A stretch of DNA of 64,000 nt from a virus. Shown here piece after piece: positions 21,266 to 30,545 of this stretch. How positions within the stretch are numbered: the stretch's first letter is position 1; each line of letters begins with the position of its first letter. The stretch covers positions 1 to 64,000 of the IMG/VR virus record IMGVR_UViG_3300033145_000476, one strand, 5' to 3'. The notes beneath the pieces are model-generated. The model was given only the letters and a program-made list of their open reading frames with translations. It was not told where the DNA came from and did no database searches. Both the position numbers and the translations under genes were made by a program.

Positions 21266-22850
21266 AATTCTCGTCAAACTCCTTTACCTTTTGCATCACA
21301 CTTTGTTCTGTAACCTCATCACCTGTAATGAAGCTCTCAAAATCGTTCACGTCATCAGATGGTGGTGGTTCAGCTTCCGTAAATTTCAAAATATCTTCGT
21401 GGAAATTAAGTTTAATCGCTTCGGTAGTTGGACCTGATCTGTGCTTATCTATTCTATACCAAGCTTCCCTTCTCTCAGTTATGTTTATCGTGCTCTTACG
21501 GTGAAGCAAAATAACCGTGTCCGCAAAGTTCTCTAAATTTCCACTCTCTTTCAAATCTTCTTTAGTAGGTTCTGCACCTGCTTTATCGCTACGCCTTAGC
21601 TGACTAACCAGTATCATAGCGATGTTATTATCTTTCGCAAAAGAAGATAGCTTGTCCATTGCGTCATCTATCTCTCTTCTGATGTTATCACCATAGAATC
21701 TTAGCTTCTGCAAATAATCTATTACCACCACATCAACTGGTTGACTCAGCATATGCCTTCTAATACTACCAAGTATATAATTAGCAGATTGAGATCCTCT
21801 ATCCTCGATGTATAAACCGTCAGGATAACTGTTCAAAACAGACACTTGGAAAGCGTGAATCTTTTCTACATCTACCTCACGGATTACGGCTTTCTTCCAA
21901 TCATCTATAGAAATCCCAGTATTAGAGCACACAATCCTATCAATATACTCCTCTTTATCAAGCTCTGGAGTATATAAAAGAATCCGCAAACCATTTTGTA
22001 GCATTACAGTTATCATATTCCCTACAAAAATACTTTTTCCAATGCCTGTTCTAGCAGCAACAATTGTTGTCCTTTTCTTGGCTATGGCACGATACTTATC
22101 CAACCAATAAAAGCCAGTTTTAATTCCAACATACTTCTCAGGGTGTGCTAATCTGTCTTCGTATCTGACATATGCTTCTGGAAGAAGGCTACCAATACTA
22201 ACAAGCCCGTGCTTATTTAATGAAGTATCGGCAACAATAGCCTGTAGTTGAGAAACTGCGTCCACTATTTTGAGATCATTAAACCCAGGTAACGATACCA
22301 ATTTTCGTGCTTCTTCTTTTATTTTGGATAGTCTCCACTTCTCCCATACAATGTTTACATAACCCTCTGTAGTTTTTATGTCCGTTGATATTGGAGAAGC
22401 AATTATCTGAGTTAGTGCAGGTACACCACCAATAAAATCGAGCAAAGTTTGTCCATTATTAAGAATCTTCTTCTCACACGCATCCACCACAAAGTCAAAA
22501 TTGCAAGTTCCCTGAGTCAACCTTACGTTAAGAACTACAGGATAAAGAAGTCTACATTTACGCTTCAAAAAGTGCTCTTCACGCAGACCGCTTTGAGCTA
22601 TGAACTGAGCAGCATCTTCATCCTGCATAAAAATACCAATAAGGGATTCCTCGGCATTCTCCACAGGAATCTTTACTTCTTCCTCGGTCTCAACAACATC
22701 CTGAATTTTTGTTACTTCTGGCGGAGCACTATCATCTATAACTTCCTCACCACTGGGCATAGGAGGGGTATCCTCTCTCTCTGGTGGTGGACGAAACTCA
22801 GAAGCTCCACCTAAAGGATGAAGTATTTTATTCTCTTTATCTTCTGCCAT
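21252..22850 (-). CDS. dnaB: Replicative DNA helicase, DnaB family
   Basis: ATG 22850 (MAEDKENKILHPLGG) has a GAGAGGAAGGG site; the longest frame extends into the primase gene. The 532-residue protein has a DnaB-type N-terminal helical domain (EESLIGIFMQDED) and a RecA-like motor. Motifs are TIVAARTGIGKS (Walker A), VDVVVIDYLQKL (Walker B) and AMILVSQLRR (sensor). It unwinds the fork and pairs with the primase encoded just upstream. Confidence 0.92.
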   Translation of the reverse strand: MAEDKENKILHPLGGASEFRPPPEREDTPPMPSGEEVIDDSAPPEVTKIQDVVETEEEVKIPVENAEESLIGIFMQDEDAAQFIAQSGLREEHFLKRKCRLLYPVVLNVRLTQGTCNFDFVVDACEKKILNNGQTLLDFIGGVPALTQIIASPISTDIKTTEGYVNIVWEKWRLSKIKEEARKLVSLPGFNDLKIVDAVSQLQAIVADTSLNKHGLVSIGSLLPEAYVRYEDRLAHPEKYVGIKTGFYWLDKYRAIAKKRTTIVAARTGIGKSIFVGNMITVMLQNGLRILLYTPELDKEEYIDRIVCSNTGISIDDWKKAVIREVDVEKIHAFQVSVLNSYPDGLYIEDRGSQSANYILGSIRRHMLSQPVDVVVIDYLQKLRFYGDNIRREIDDAMDKLSSFAKDNNIAMILVSQLRRSDKAGAEPTKEDLKESGNLENFADTVILLHRKSTINITERREAWYRIDKHRSGPTTEAIKLNFHEDILKFTEAEPPPSDDVNDFESFITGDEVTEQSVMQKVKEFDENYGKA

Positions 22851-23832
22851 ATCCCTTCCTCTCTTGTAACCACAGCCATCTGTCAGCATCCATCGCCCCT
22901 CTGATACAATTCTCAAAGGACTTCACGCCATTACTTATAATCAAGGAATCAATATCCATCTTCTCTTGTTTAGAAGTTTTATAAAGAACAGCCACTTTAA
23001 GCTGTGGAATTTCTTTCTTTAGCATCTTAGCCATTAAATAAGCAGGGGAACGCAACCCCGAAATTTTATCGTTATCGGCAGCTAGAATGACTTCCTTATT
23101 CTTAAAAACCTCTGACCACCCACTACTCCAACCAAAAATACCAGGAGTGGCAACCACTGGAAATCCGTATTGAATAGCTACAAGAGCCTTAAATTCTCCC
23201 TCTGTAATGATAATTGTTCCCTCTTTTTCTATAATATCGTGATTAAACAAAAAGTTTGCCCCCCTTGCTTCGTGATTGCCAGACAGGCTGATATAAGTAG
23301 GTGTATTCTTTTTGTAAGCAAAAACTGAGTCTAATATTCTTCCTCTCAAATCTACAACCTCGCCCTGATAAGTATACGGGATAACAATTCTATTCGATAG
23401 AATAGGATAACTTTGATAAATCACACCAGAATCTTCTGCAACTTTGTTTGTATAATCATCATAAAAATCAGTTCCACAAAAACCTAGTCTGAACCTATCA
23501 ATCGTTTCCTGTGTTAGCCCTCTTGTCTTTAAGTAATCAACTGCTTCTGGAAATAAATCAGCGTGATACTTATCAGCAAGACTTGCGTATAACTTCCTGA
23601 TTTCAGGAATATCAAGCTTTGGTTCTTCTACCTCCTGAACCTCATACCCCTCTTCGGGTGTTATGATACCCTTAGCAGGACAATGCCAACATCTCCACCT
23701 TAATTTTGCTGTATTGAAATTGGCATCTCGACAACCACAAACGGGACAAACTCCAAGTATTTCATTCTCTTTACGTGAACGAATTTTCAAATCGTCCACA
23801 ACTTTCATACTTATGTTCACTCTAGCTTCCAT
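22837..23832 (-). CDS. dnaG: DnaG-type primase (zinc finger + TOPRIM)
   Basis: ATG 23832 (MEARVNISMKVV) is chosen, with AGGGA upstream; a longer frame starts at 23880. The 331-residue protein has a CPVCGCRD ... RCWHC zinc finger near the N-terminus. A catalytic core region follows (AVDYLKTRGLTQETI, FGFCGTDF-like) and then a TOPRIM domain (ITEGEFKALVAIQYG, ILAADNDK). It lacks a long helicase-binding C-terminus. It makes RNA primers for the phage fork. Confidence 0.88.
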   Translation of the reverse strand: MEARVNISMKVVDDLKIRSRKENEILGVCPVCGCRDANFNTAKLRWRCWHCPAKGIITPEEGYEVQEVEEPKLDIPEIRKLYASLADKYHADLFPEAVDYLKTRGLTQETIDRFRLGFCGTDFYDDYTNKVAEDSGVIYQSYPILSNRIVIPYTYQGEVVDLRGRILDSVFAYKKNTPTYISLSGNHEARGANFLFNHDIIEKEGTIIITEGEFKALVAIQYGFPVVATPGIFGWSSGWSEVFKNKEVILAADNDKISGLRSPAYLMAKMLKKEIPQLKVAVLYKTSKQEKMDIDSLIISNGVKSFENCIRGAMDADRWLWLQERKGYGRR

Positions 23833-24340
23833 TCCTTCCCTTTTTCTGACAGCTAGTACAGACGCCAGTAACGTTATCAATCCTTATTTGCTTACCACAG
23901 AACCTGCAAGCTGGAGGCTTCTTGAAGTTAAAAGGATCATACTTTTGGGCATAATCCAATGTAGCTATCTTACCCTTCTTCCTTTTCTTTGGTGGTTCTC
24001 TATGCCAAGTGGGATCTTGCTTGAACCGAGCCAGTTCGGTATTCAAGACAACTCTAGTAAGGTAGGCAAGTGCCTGATACTTGTCTTTACGCTCAAGATC
24101 AGGCAATGCCAGCATAGAAATACAAGCCTCAAAAACTGTGGGAACATCCGTTAGCTGTATGAGCCTGAGAATCTCGTCTTTACTTACGTGCAAATGCAAT
24201 AACGCACTAACACATCTTTGTAACTTGATGAGTAATTGCTTTTTGCTCTCTTTTGGTAGTGAATTCCAATCTTGATTACCTTCTAACTGCCCCCTCCACC
24301 AACGGATTAATTTGTCACTGTCCTCGATGTTTGCAGTCAT
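23822..24340 (-). CDS. Hypothetical replication protein, possible helicase loader
   Basis: A 172-residue protein. The N-terminal two thirds are helical (WWRGQLEGNQDWNSLP, LQRCVSALLHLHVSKDEIL) and the C-terminus has a CRFCGK ... CTSC zinc ribbon. It sits exactly between the SSB-like gene and the primase and helicase genes, with TAATG and 11-base overlaps, which is the usual place for a helicase loader or primase accessory factor. The role is inferred from position only. Confidence 0.55.
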   Translation of the reverse strand: MTANIEDSDKLIRWWRGQLEGNQDWNSLPKESKKQLLIKLQRCVSALLHLHVSKDEILRLIQLTDVPTVFEACISMLALPDLERKDKYQALAYLTRVVLNTELARFKQDPTWHREPPKKRKKGKIATLDYAQKYDPFNFKKPPACRFCGKQIRIDNVTGVCTSCQKKGRNGS

Positions 24341-25104
24341 TAGTCATCTTTCTTTTTAAATACTGAATAAAAGTCCTCTCCATCCAATATCCTTTGGATA
24401 TTAGCGACATCCATTGGTTTCACAATCTCTTTAATATTGTACAACTTTTCCTGCCAATTTTCACCAAGAATCTCATCCAGATTTAGCTCAGTTGGTGGTT
24501 TAGGAACACAAATCGTAGATGTTTGATCACCACTTCCTCTGGTATCTAATTTGATGTCATAAGAGTTAATGTCACCAAACTCATCCTCAAAAGCGATGAA
24601 CTGCTCTGCAATTCTAATCCCTTTCTGGAAAATCTGAATTTTGTTTCTAGGTCCTGATTCTACATCCACCAAGGATGCACCACAATCAGGATTTGAACAC
24701 TCCTCTGGAAATCCAGCCTTGGTTTCGTAGTAATCTGCTCCGCAATTTGGACAGGTAACTACGGGAGTTCTATCAAGAACGTTGAATGTGTAAACCTTAC
24801 GTGAATTCAAAAGATTCTTAGGTTTCTCTTCCTTCGCTCTCAATTGCTTGTTCCAATCACAAATTGGACATACATCCCTTCCTGGGCAAATAAAAGACAT
24901 CCCCTTACCTGCGTTTGCATTAGGGAATGCCACGTGTTTCTTGGGCACAAAATGTGACCAACTTATTACTGGAACTGAATCCAAAATCCTGATTACTGTT
25001 GTGTGTTCTGGAGTTAACTTTATAAAATCTGATCCTGTCGAAACTCTTTCCCGTTTTTCCCTTGGTTTGGTACTCTCCTTAATCGCTTCACTAAATTCGC
25101 TCAT
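24340..25104 (-). CDS. gp32-like single-stranded DNA-binding protein
   Basis: The 254-residue protein has GKGMSFICPGRDVCPICDWN, then KVYTFNVLDR and a second Cys set (CPNCGADYYE ... CSNPDCG). It ends in an acidic tail with FKKKDD. This matches phage SSB proteins of the gp32 type, where the CPIC segment binds zinc, although the extra ribbon is unusual. It is the first replication gene after tandem promoters, suiting a highly expressed SSB. Confidence 0.7.
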   Translation of the reverse strand: MSEFSEAIKESTKPREKRERVSTGSDFIKLTPEHTTVIRILDSVPVISWSHFVPKKHVAFPNANAGKGMSFICPGRDVCPICDWNKQLRAKEEKPKNLLNSRKVYTFNVLDRTPVVTCPNCGADYYETKAGFPEECSNPDCGASLVDVESGPRNKIQIFQKGIRIAEQFIAFEDEFGDINSYDIKLDTRGSGDQTSTICVPKPPTELNLDEILGENWQEKLYNIKEIVKPMDVANIQRILDGEDFYSVFKKKDD

Positions 25105-25124
25105 TTAAAACTCCTTTTTCTTTT

Positions 25125-25153
25125 ATTGTAGCATACAACGAGGCAATTGTCAA
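25125..25153 (-). promoter_or_regulatory. Sigma70-type promoter for the replication operon
   Basis: TTGACA (25153-25148), 17-base spacer and TACAAT (25130-25125), with GGGGC before the -35. An AAAAGGAG site and the SSB-like start follow about 20 bases downstream. Confidence 0.85.
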
Positions 25154-25191
25154 GCCCCACAACTTCTTACTACTTTCATCATTCTACTAAT

Positions 25192-25220
25192 ATTATAGCA
25201 TATTAACAGGCAATTGTCAA
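25192..25220 (-). promoter_or_regulatory. Second sigma70-type promoter upstream of SSB-like gene
   Basis: TTGACA (25220-25215), 17-base spacer and TATAAT (25197-25192), preceded by GGGC. It lies 67 bases upstream of the first promoter and also points to the replication genes. Only a 10-codon frame lies between them, so they appear to act in tandem. Confidence 0.85.
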
Positions 25221-25398
25221 GCCCTTAAAGGACGTAATAGGTATCCATTAAGAACCACCCCTGAAAATTCGGCTACTCTTAAAAATATTCTCGCCCCAAA
25301 AAAGCTTCATCTTCAAACTTATACTCCATCATAGGAGAAAAATTATCTGCTTGCATTAATTCAAGAAGATTACTTACCTTTCTTATTCCTCTACTGCC

Positions 25399-25423
25399 AT
25401 TATACCAATACGAGAGTTGTCAA
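25399..25423 (-). promoter_or_regulatory. Promoter-like element with short spacer
   Basis: GGGC-TTGACA (25423-25418) and TATAAT (25404-25399) are both perfect but only 13 bases apart. It may be a damaged or regulated copy. A 25-codon frame (MQADNFSPMM start, ending LGREYF) lies downstream without a clear binding site. Confidence 0.45.
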
Positions 25424-25517
25424 GCCCTTTTAGCAAAAAACAACCCAACAATTTAGGCAAAAATCTGTTCTTCCCCAAATGATATTACTTTTCAAATAAA
25501 ATATAGCACCGAATGCT

Positions 25518-25646
25518 TCATCCTCTAGTATTTGGATAAAATTTCTTTGTCGTTGGGTCATAAATATACGCTACAGCAACTTTGTGGGATGTAGAATCTG
25601 AAGGGATGGGAACTTCATTTATGTTATCATCTCTAAACTTCAACAT
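25518..25646 (-). CDS. Small hypothetical protein (42 aa)
   Basis: The frame MLKFRDDNINEVPIPSDSTS continues to AYIYDPTTKKFYPNTRG and begins 1 base after the stop of the tail protein upstream. The YIYDPTTKKF segment is typical of small phage tail or fibre accessory proteins. No ribosome binding site is clear, so expression would rely on coupling. Confidence 0.45.
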   Translation of the reverse strand: MLKFRDDNINEVPIPSDSTSHKVAVAYIYDPTTKKFYPNTRG

Positions 25647-25647
25647 C

Positions 25648-26295
25648 TTAATCAACACTATTTACTTTTTTAATATTTTCCAAAGGAACACCTTTGAACT
25701 TCGCAATGTCCGCTATTGAAACAGTGCTCAATTTAGCAATATGGGCAGGTCCTTCAGGTGGTTCTGGGGGTGCGTATTCGTAATCAATTGAAAGTTCGGC
25801 GTAATCACTACCTGAGTCAAAGGAGTGAAAATCCCTCAATCTCTCACTTGTAGGGTCGTTTTCAAACACTATTGCTAGTGCATTACCACTTGCCCAACCA
25901 GCTTGGTCAATAACCTCCTGAATAATGTTAGCAATATCAGGACTATAATAAAAATTATTTTCTGTCCAATCTTCGGGGTCCCAAGCCACTGACTGACTAC
26001 CACGAGTCCTAGTTTTAAGGTCATCAAGTGAAGCCCACGTTGCAGGATTCGCTTCAGCAACCCCTTTAATTGTGATGTTAGTAAGACCACTCCTAGTAAG
26101 ACTTGCCTTAACTTTTATTGTTGCCGCACTAATTGTTGAACCCTTGGGGATAGTGACATTGACAAATCTAATCCCCGCATACCTAGCATATACCCAAAAA
26201 CCAAATTGAAGAATATCTGCCGTAGGGTAGTAGTTAGTTGAGTATCCATACACATCATCTGTTGATTGACCTGGGTATACTTTCACGTTACTCAT
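25648..26295 (-). CDS. Putative virion-associated protein with DNRLRE/CBM-like fold
   Basis: The 215-residue protein starts with VYPGQSTDDVYGYS and contains GIRFVNVTIPKGSTISAATI and LAIVFENDP, the pattern of beta-sandwich DNRLRE or carbohydrate-binding-like domains in phage adhesion proteins. The end reads AHIAKLSTVSIADIAKFKGV, like a short anchor repeat. It follows the other fibre genes and shares this fold with the protein encoded at 30545-31747. Receptor binding is inferred. Confidence 0.6.
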   Translation of the reverse strand: MSNVKVYPGQSTDDVYGYSTNYYPTADILQFGFWVYARYAGIRFVNVTIPKGSTISAATIKVKASLTRSGLTNITIKGVAEANPATWASLDDLKTRTRGSQSVAWDPEDWTENNFYYSPDIANIIQEVIDQAGWASGNALAIVFENDPTSERLRDFHSFDSGSDYAELSIDYEYAPPEPPEGPAHIAKLSTVSIADIAKFKGVPLENIKKVNSVD

Positions 26296-26296
26296 C

Positions 26297-27181
26297 TTAC
26301 TTCCTCTCTATAACAGTTGTATCAGGTTTGAACCAAACAATATTTGCAGCGTGTGCCCAACCTGCTTTAACAACAAACTCTCCAGATACGCTAGGTATAC
26401 TCTCAGTCAAGTCACCGCTAGTTGTTGCCAACCAAAGACCACTAGAAGTATCCCAATTCCAATCATCATCCCTAATGAAACCTAATGTTAGCAAAGTTAT
26501 AGAACCATCTTCAATGCCAGAAGCTACTACCAACGCCAAATGACCAGCAACTTGTTCTTCCACCGTAGCTATCGTTCTCTTCCACCTACCATCACTTGCA
26601 TAATAAACGGACTCACCAAATGCTAATGTTTCACCAGCAATTCCACTACAAACAAGTCCTGAATAGTCATGGTCAGAAGTTAGCTCAGACTCAATATTTA
26701 TTGTTTTAGCAAATTCGAGACCAGTTTCTCCTGCATTAACAGTAACAATTTTCTTTGCTGAACCAGTGTAGCTAGAAGGAGTATCGGTCAGTTCGGTAAA
26801 TTGGTTAACTTCAGATGTGGCTCCAGAGATTACAACAATTTGCCCTTCCTCTGTTACGCTAACCGTACCTTTTCCTGATATGGTAACAGCACCAATTAGT
26901 TCATTTATCGTATCAACATCAGTCTGACCAGATATTGTAATTACTTGACCAACAACCGAAACAACCACTTCACCCGCACCAGAAATAGTGATTGCACCGA
27001 ACAAGTCATTCAGAGTATCAACTCCGACACTCTCACCACCGACAAAGATGCCTCCAGAGGTTGTTCCATCTCCCATATACAACCTTTTAAGGTCTGTAGC
27101 CCATACTGGTTCACCCTGTTCAGGAACAATAACCTCAATTTGAGGACGTGTTCCCCTTCTAAAATATATCTTTGTTGCCAT
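26297..27181 (-). CDS. Tail fibre protein with Mtd-type N-terminus
   Basis: Residues 1-50 (YFRRGTRPQIEVIVPEQGEP, LYMGDGTTSGG) match the N-terminal hub motif of phage tropism proteins. Two tandem repeats of about 34 residues follow: DTLNDLFGAITISGAGEVVV and DTINELIGAVTISGKGTVSV, each ending ITISG or VVISG. A FTELTDTPSSYTG segment is shared with the next fibre gene. The C-terminus (GFIRDDDWNWDTSSG) resembles a capping domain. No reverse transcriptase or variable repeat was found nearby. Confidence 0.72.
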   Translation of the reverse strand: MATKIYFRRGTRPQIEVIVPEQGEPVWATDLKRLYMGDGTTSGGIFVGGESVGVDTLNDLFGAITISGAGEVVVSVVGQVITISGQTDVDTINELIGAVTISGKGTVSVTEEGQIVVISGATSEVNQFTELTDTPSSYTGSAKKIVTVNAGETGLEFAKTINIESELTSDHDYSGLVCSGIAGETLAFGESVYYASDGRWKRTIATVEEQVAGHLALVVASGIEDGSITLLTLGFIRDDDWNWDTSSGLWLATTSGDLTESIPSVSGEFVVKAGWAHAANIVWFKPDTTVIERK

Positions 27182-27183
27182 CT

Positions 27184-28332
27184 TTATCCACCTCTAATAA
27201 AATCCGTCCATATTATGCTAAGTCCAACACAAGCGGGGTTACTCAACGCATCACCTGTTGGAGTTATAGCCATTAGCTCCAAAGTAACACAATCACCAGG
27301 GTCAATCTCTGAGGATGGTATTATCACCACATCAGTACAATATGCTACCTGTTCTGTAGTAGACGATGATTCATAAACATCCTCAACGGTTAATATTGAC
27401 TCCCCTGAGTTAACATTTTCGTTTACGCCGTTTATAACAAGATACTTTACCTGCCACTTTACACGCTTACCTGAATCATCTGACCCTGTTGAACTCCGTG
27501 TCCAATGAATACGCATCGAAATATCCTTACCAACAACCCAATTATCTGGTATATGAAATTTATAATAAGCTTTGTCATTGTCAACTGTAAATTCGAGTGC
27601 CGAACAAATACCATAAATATCTACAGCGGGGGGTGAAGTGGGGTTTTTACCAAGACCATCAGCAGAAACTAGCAAATGCTCAGTAGTTATTTGTGGTGTT
27701 CCATCAAGAATGTCGTTCATAGTAGCAGAACCACCATCAGCCGCAGTCCTGTCTACTTCTACCGCACCAGAATATGTTTCATCAATACCCCCACCATCAT
27801 AGTAATCAACTGGACGCCACTCCAAACCAGCCTCATCGTCTCTAATTGTTGGAACTTGGGTATATCTATTCCAATAACTACTTGGGGTATCATTTAAGTC
27901 AAGAAATGTTAGTGCTCCAATTATAGCAAATAATTCGTGTAAAGCAGCTTCAACATCATCTTTAGTAAAATCTCCCTGTGGGTCGTAAACACCAATCAAA
28001 CTTGCACCGTAACCACTGGCGGTAGAACCCAATCCAGATGAAGTGGGAACAACAGCTTCTCCTTCATCCGCTAATTTAACAACACCAAGTTCAGTTGTTG
28101 TTGCTACTTTGACCTTGCTTCCCTCAATTTGGGCATTAGGATTTATGTGACGGTTATAAACCGCTCCGTCAGCAATTGGGTCATCGGGGGAAGATGCAGT
28201 ACCAGAGATAGTACCAACACCAACTTTAGAATAATCAATCTTTCCGTCAGTTACATAAGGAAATTGGCGCTTCTTTATTTCTCTAATAACCCAATCTACT
28301 ATTTGTTTTGCTTCTTGTCTAGTAATTGACAT
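27184..28332 (-). CDS. Tail fibre / structural protein
   Basis: The 382-residue protein has a helical start (RQEAKQIVDWVIREIKK) followed by repetitive Gly/Ser/Thr-rich sequence (GSTASGYGASLIGVYDPQGD). It has LDLNDTPSSYW, a motif shared with the neighbouring fibre, and a C-terminal beta region (YYKFHIPDNWVVGKDISMRI). Composition and position fit a trimeric fibre component. AGAGGGG precedes ATG 28332. Confidence 0.62.
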   Translation of the reverse strand: MSITRQEAKQIVDWVIREIKKRQFPYVTDGKIDYSKVGVGTISGTASSPDDPIADGAVYNRHINPNAQIEGSKVKVATTTELGVVKLADEGEAVVPTSSGLGSTASGYGASLIGVYDPQGDFTKDDVEAALHELFAIIGALTFLDLNDTPSSYWNRYTQVPTIRDDEAGLEWRPVDYYDGGGIDETYSGAVEVDRTAADGGSATMNDILDGTPQITTEHLLVSADGLGKNPTSPPAVDIYGICSALEFTVDNDKAYYKFHIPDNWVVGKDISMRIHWTRSSTGSDDSGKRVKWQVKYLVINGVNENVNSGESILTVEDVYESSSTTEQVAYCTDVVIIPSSEIDPGDCVTLELMAITPTGDALSNPACVGLSIIWTDFIRGG

Positions 28333-30545
28333 TAAAAAATTACCCCTCTAATAGATGGGATATATTTATAAGTTGCATCTACAGCAGTAAACGTTTCACC
28401 AGTGCAAGGAATTTTGTCACCAGAAGCTTTCACAGCTTGCTCATTACTTACAAATCCATAGTCAGCGGCTATCGTCCCCGTTGAAGCATAAACACCAATA
28501 AAATCACCAATTTGTATGTCTATATTAGCAGTTATTCGGTGGTAACCTGCACTAAGACTTCCAACAACCACATACGCTCGTGTCGAATATGTAGAACCAC
28601 CAGCACTGTAGAAGGTAGCAATTTTAACATCTGTCATGTCATATTTGACATATACATCCACGTAATTTAGCTTCCCGCCCTTTGTTGCGGGGTAAGCTTT
28701 GTTAATTAAAGTATTAGCACAACTTATTGCCGTATATCTATCCACTGGTGCTGAACCCACAACACCTATATTCTTACCTCTATCATAAACCTCAAGGAAG
28801 ATTTGGTCACACCTGCATACACCAGAGGCAACGTCCCCAACAGCAGGAGCTTGTAAATCTATTCCAGCTATTAAAGCGTTAACTCCACTAATAGTCCAAG
28901 GTTCGCTAGTGTAAGGGTCTAAGCAACAAGCACCAAGAAGATAGGTCTCAGTATCACTAAATTCCAAACGTGGGGTGCTGTATTGACTGCCACCACTCTT
29001 TAAGAACTGTTGAGCTTCAGCAAGGTCACCACCTGTACATTTACGAAATACAGGTTTAGGAGTCCAGTCATGGCTGTGAACTATCACAGTTTGACCACCT
29101 TTCGCACCTATTGTACGCTGCCTTCTAACTTCTCCACCCGACCTCAAGTCATTACCTTGTGAGTTATATGGTATCACCTCATTATACGGCGTACCTGTAA
29201 TTACATTCCATACCCCAAAAGGTCCTTGTGATGGGTAATCCCAAACCTCACAACACCAAAAACGACCATCCTGTGTTGCATCGTTAAACAAGAAATATCC
29301 ACCATTAAGACCAGTTGCGGTGTGTTGCGTGTAGGTATCAGTAGCTATCTCATAACTCCAATATTTACTCTGAACAGCACTGGAAAACCATACTTTACCA
29401 TTGGCTACATCAAAGTAAGCGGCTCGTCCACGTGCAGTAGACCCTGTACTATTGCTATATTCTGTCCATGTATCAGTTGAAATGGTGTACTTTAAAACTT
29501 TACTAACACCACCAACACCAGTACAAACCGCCCAAATTGTATTACTATCTTCGAAGCAGATGGCTTCCACTTGCTGACCATAAGGAGCGGCAGATGATAC
29601 ACTTTCCCACGCATCAGTAGTCTTGTTATAGATGCGGATATGGTTTGATTGTCCCCAATAAATCTTGTTACCCCTGGTTACAAAAGCACAGTGTCCTGGG
29701 TAAAAGGAATACTTGTTCGCTTTCTTAGTATAAGTACCAGATATTAGATTATATTTGTAGAAATTAGCATCTTCACCACCAAGATAAACGTCATTGTTAT
29801 CGTCAATAGTCGAGAAGAACGTAACAACCCTGTTCCAACTGTAACCAAACGGTGCATCTGGACAAGTTACCCACTCGGAGATAGCTCCACCTGTAGCACC
29901 TATCCAAGATTTTAGTCTAACCTCGGCTACTCCGTTTAAAGCCCCTATAGGAACATTCTCCATGTTAAAGAAAGCATATCCAGAACCAAACACCATTCTT
30001 TGGATATACGTAGCATCCTTCAAATGTACTCTATACCAAAGGTCTCCTGTTGGACTAGCAACAAGTCCAGAGTAAGCATAATCAGCTTCAGTTAAAAGAA
30101 GTAACCCACTAATAGATGGTGTTCTAACTTCGGCAAGATAATTACCTCCAAGAGCCACATCAGTTACAGGTTCATCCAACAATTCCATAACCGAATTACC
30201 CCAACTAATAGTCTTATATAATTTTTGGTCAGTACCAACTACTGCTACAGCCGAATCCATGTCCACATCTATTTGAGTAACGACACCTGATATTGACACA
30301 CCTTGCTTATAAGTAAAAACTTCTCCAGATGCCCCTGAGAAAGTATAAAGAATACCATCAGCACCGATTACTGAATTCCGCTCATCCGCAATATCAAAAC
30401 CAATATCCTCGGCAGAGCTTGGTACTCCTGACATCGGATACCAAGTTGTACCGAAATCAGAGCTTCTAAAACCATACCCTCCTTCAAATATAGCTTGAAT
30501 TTCGTCACCACGAACAAACATTCCTTTAAACTTATGTTGTGTCAT
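28332..30545 (-). CDS. Beta-propeller-like tail fibre protein
   Basis: ATG 30545 overlaps the upstream stop. The 737-residue protein has many WYP or WTEY-like strands in the middle (GKVWFSSAVQSKYWSYEIAT, TDTWTEYSNSTG), the pattern of Kelch or BNR-type beta propellers. A C-terminal beta-sandwich (DMTDVKIATFYSAGG) follows. It is probably a receptor-binding or side-fibre protein. The N-terminus contains GYGFRSSDFGTTWYPMSG, a BNR-like repeat also found in the two upstream genes. Confidence 0.65.
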   Translation of the reverse strand: MTQHKFKGMFVRGDEIQAIFEGGYGFRSSDFGTTWYPMSGVPSSAEDIGFDIADERNSVIGADGILYTFSGASGEVFTYKQGVSISGVVTQIDVDMDSAVAVVGTDQKLYKTISWGNSVMELLDEPVTDVALGGNYLAEVRTPSISGLLLLTEADYAYSGLVASPTGDLWYRVHLKDATYIQRMVFGSGYAFFNMENVPIGALNGVAEVRLKSWIGATGGAISEWVTCPDAPFGYSWNRVVTFFSTIDDNNDVYLGGEDANFYKYNLISGTYTKKANKYSFYPGHCAFVTRGNKIYWGQSNHIRIYNKTTDAWESVSSAAPYGQQVEAICFEDSNTIWAVCTGVGGVSKVLKYTISTDTWTEYSNSTGSTARGRAAYFDVANGKVWFSSAVQSKYWSYEIATDTYTQHTATGLNGGYFLFNDATQDGRFWCCEVWDYPSQGPFGVWNVITGTPYNEVIPYNSQGNDLRSGGEVRRQRTIGAKGGQTVIVHSHDWTPKPVFRKCTGGDLAEAQQFLKSGGSQYSTPRLEFSDTETYLLGACCLDPYTSEPWTISGVNALIAGIDLQAPAVGDVASGVCRCDQIFLEVYDRGKNIGVVGSAPVDRYTAISCANTLINKAYPATKGGKLNYVDVYVKYDMTDVKIATFYSAGGSTYSTRAYVVVGSLSAGYHRITANIDIQIGDFIGVYASTGTIAADYGFVSNEQAVKASGDKIPCTGETFTAVDATYKYIPSIRGVIF

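Larger units (their letters stand above)
25105..25647 (-). other. Intergenic control region between tail and replication genes
   Basis: This 543-base stretch holds two consensus promoters, a third with a short spacer and a 42-codon frame. It also has two short frames (25430-25561, MTQRQRNFIQILEDEAF start, and a 25-codon frame containing EDEAFLGREYF) that share an EDEAF segment. That resemblance may reflect an old duplication. No tRNA, terminator hairpin or attachment site was found. Confidence 0.6.

Noticed and set aside
25192-25220. Repeated AATTGTCAAGCCCC sequences looked like dispersed repeats or attachment sites
   Set aside because: Each is the reverse complement of GGGGCTTGACAATT followed at 17 bases by TATAAT or a one-base variant and by a gene start, so they are promoters.
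26297-27181. Diversity-generating retroelement suspected from the Mtd-type fibre N-terminus
   Set aside because: No reverse transcriptase, template repeat or matching variable repeat was found anywhere in the window.
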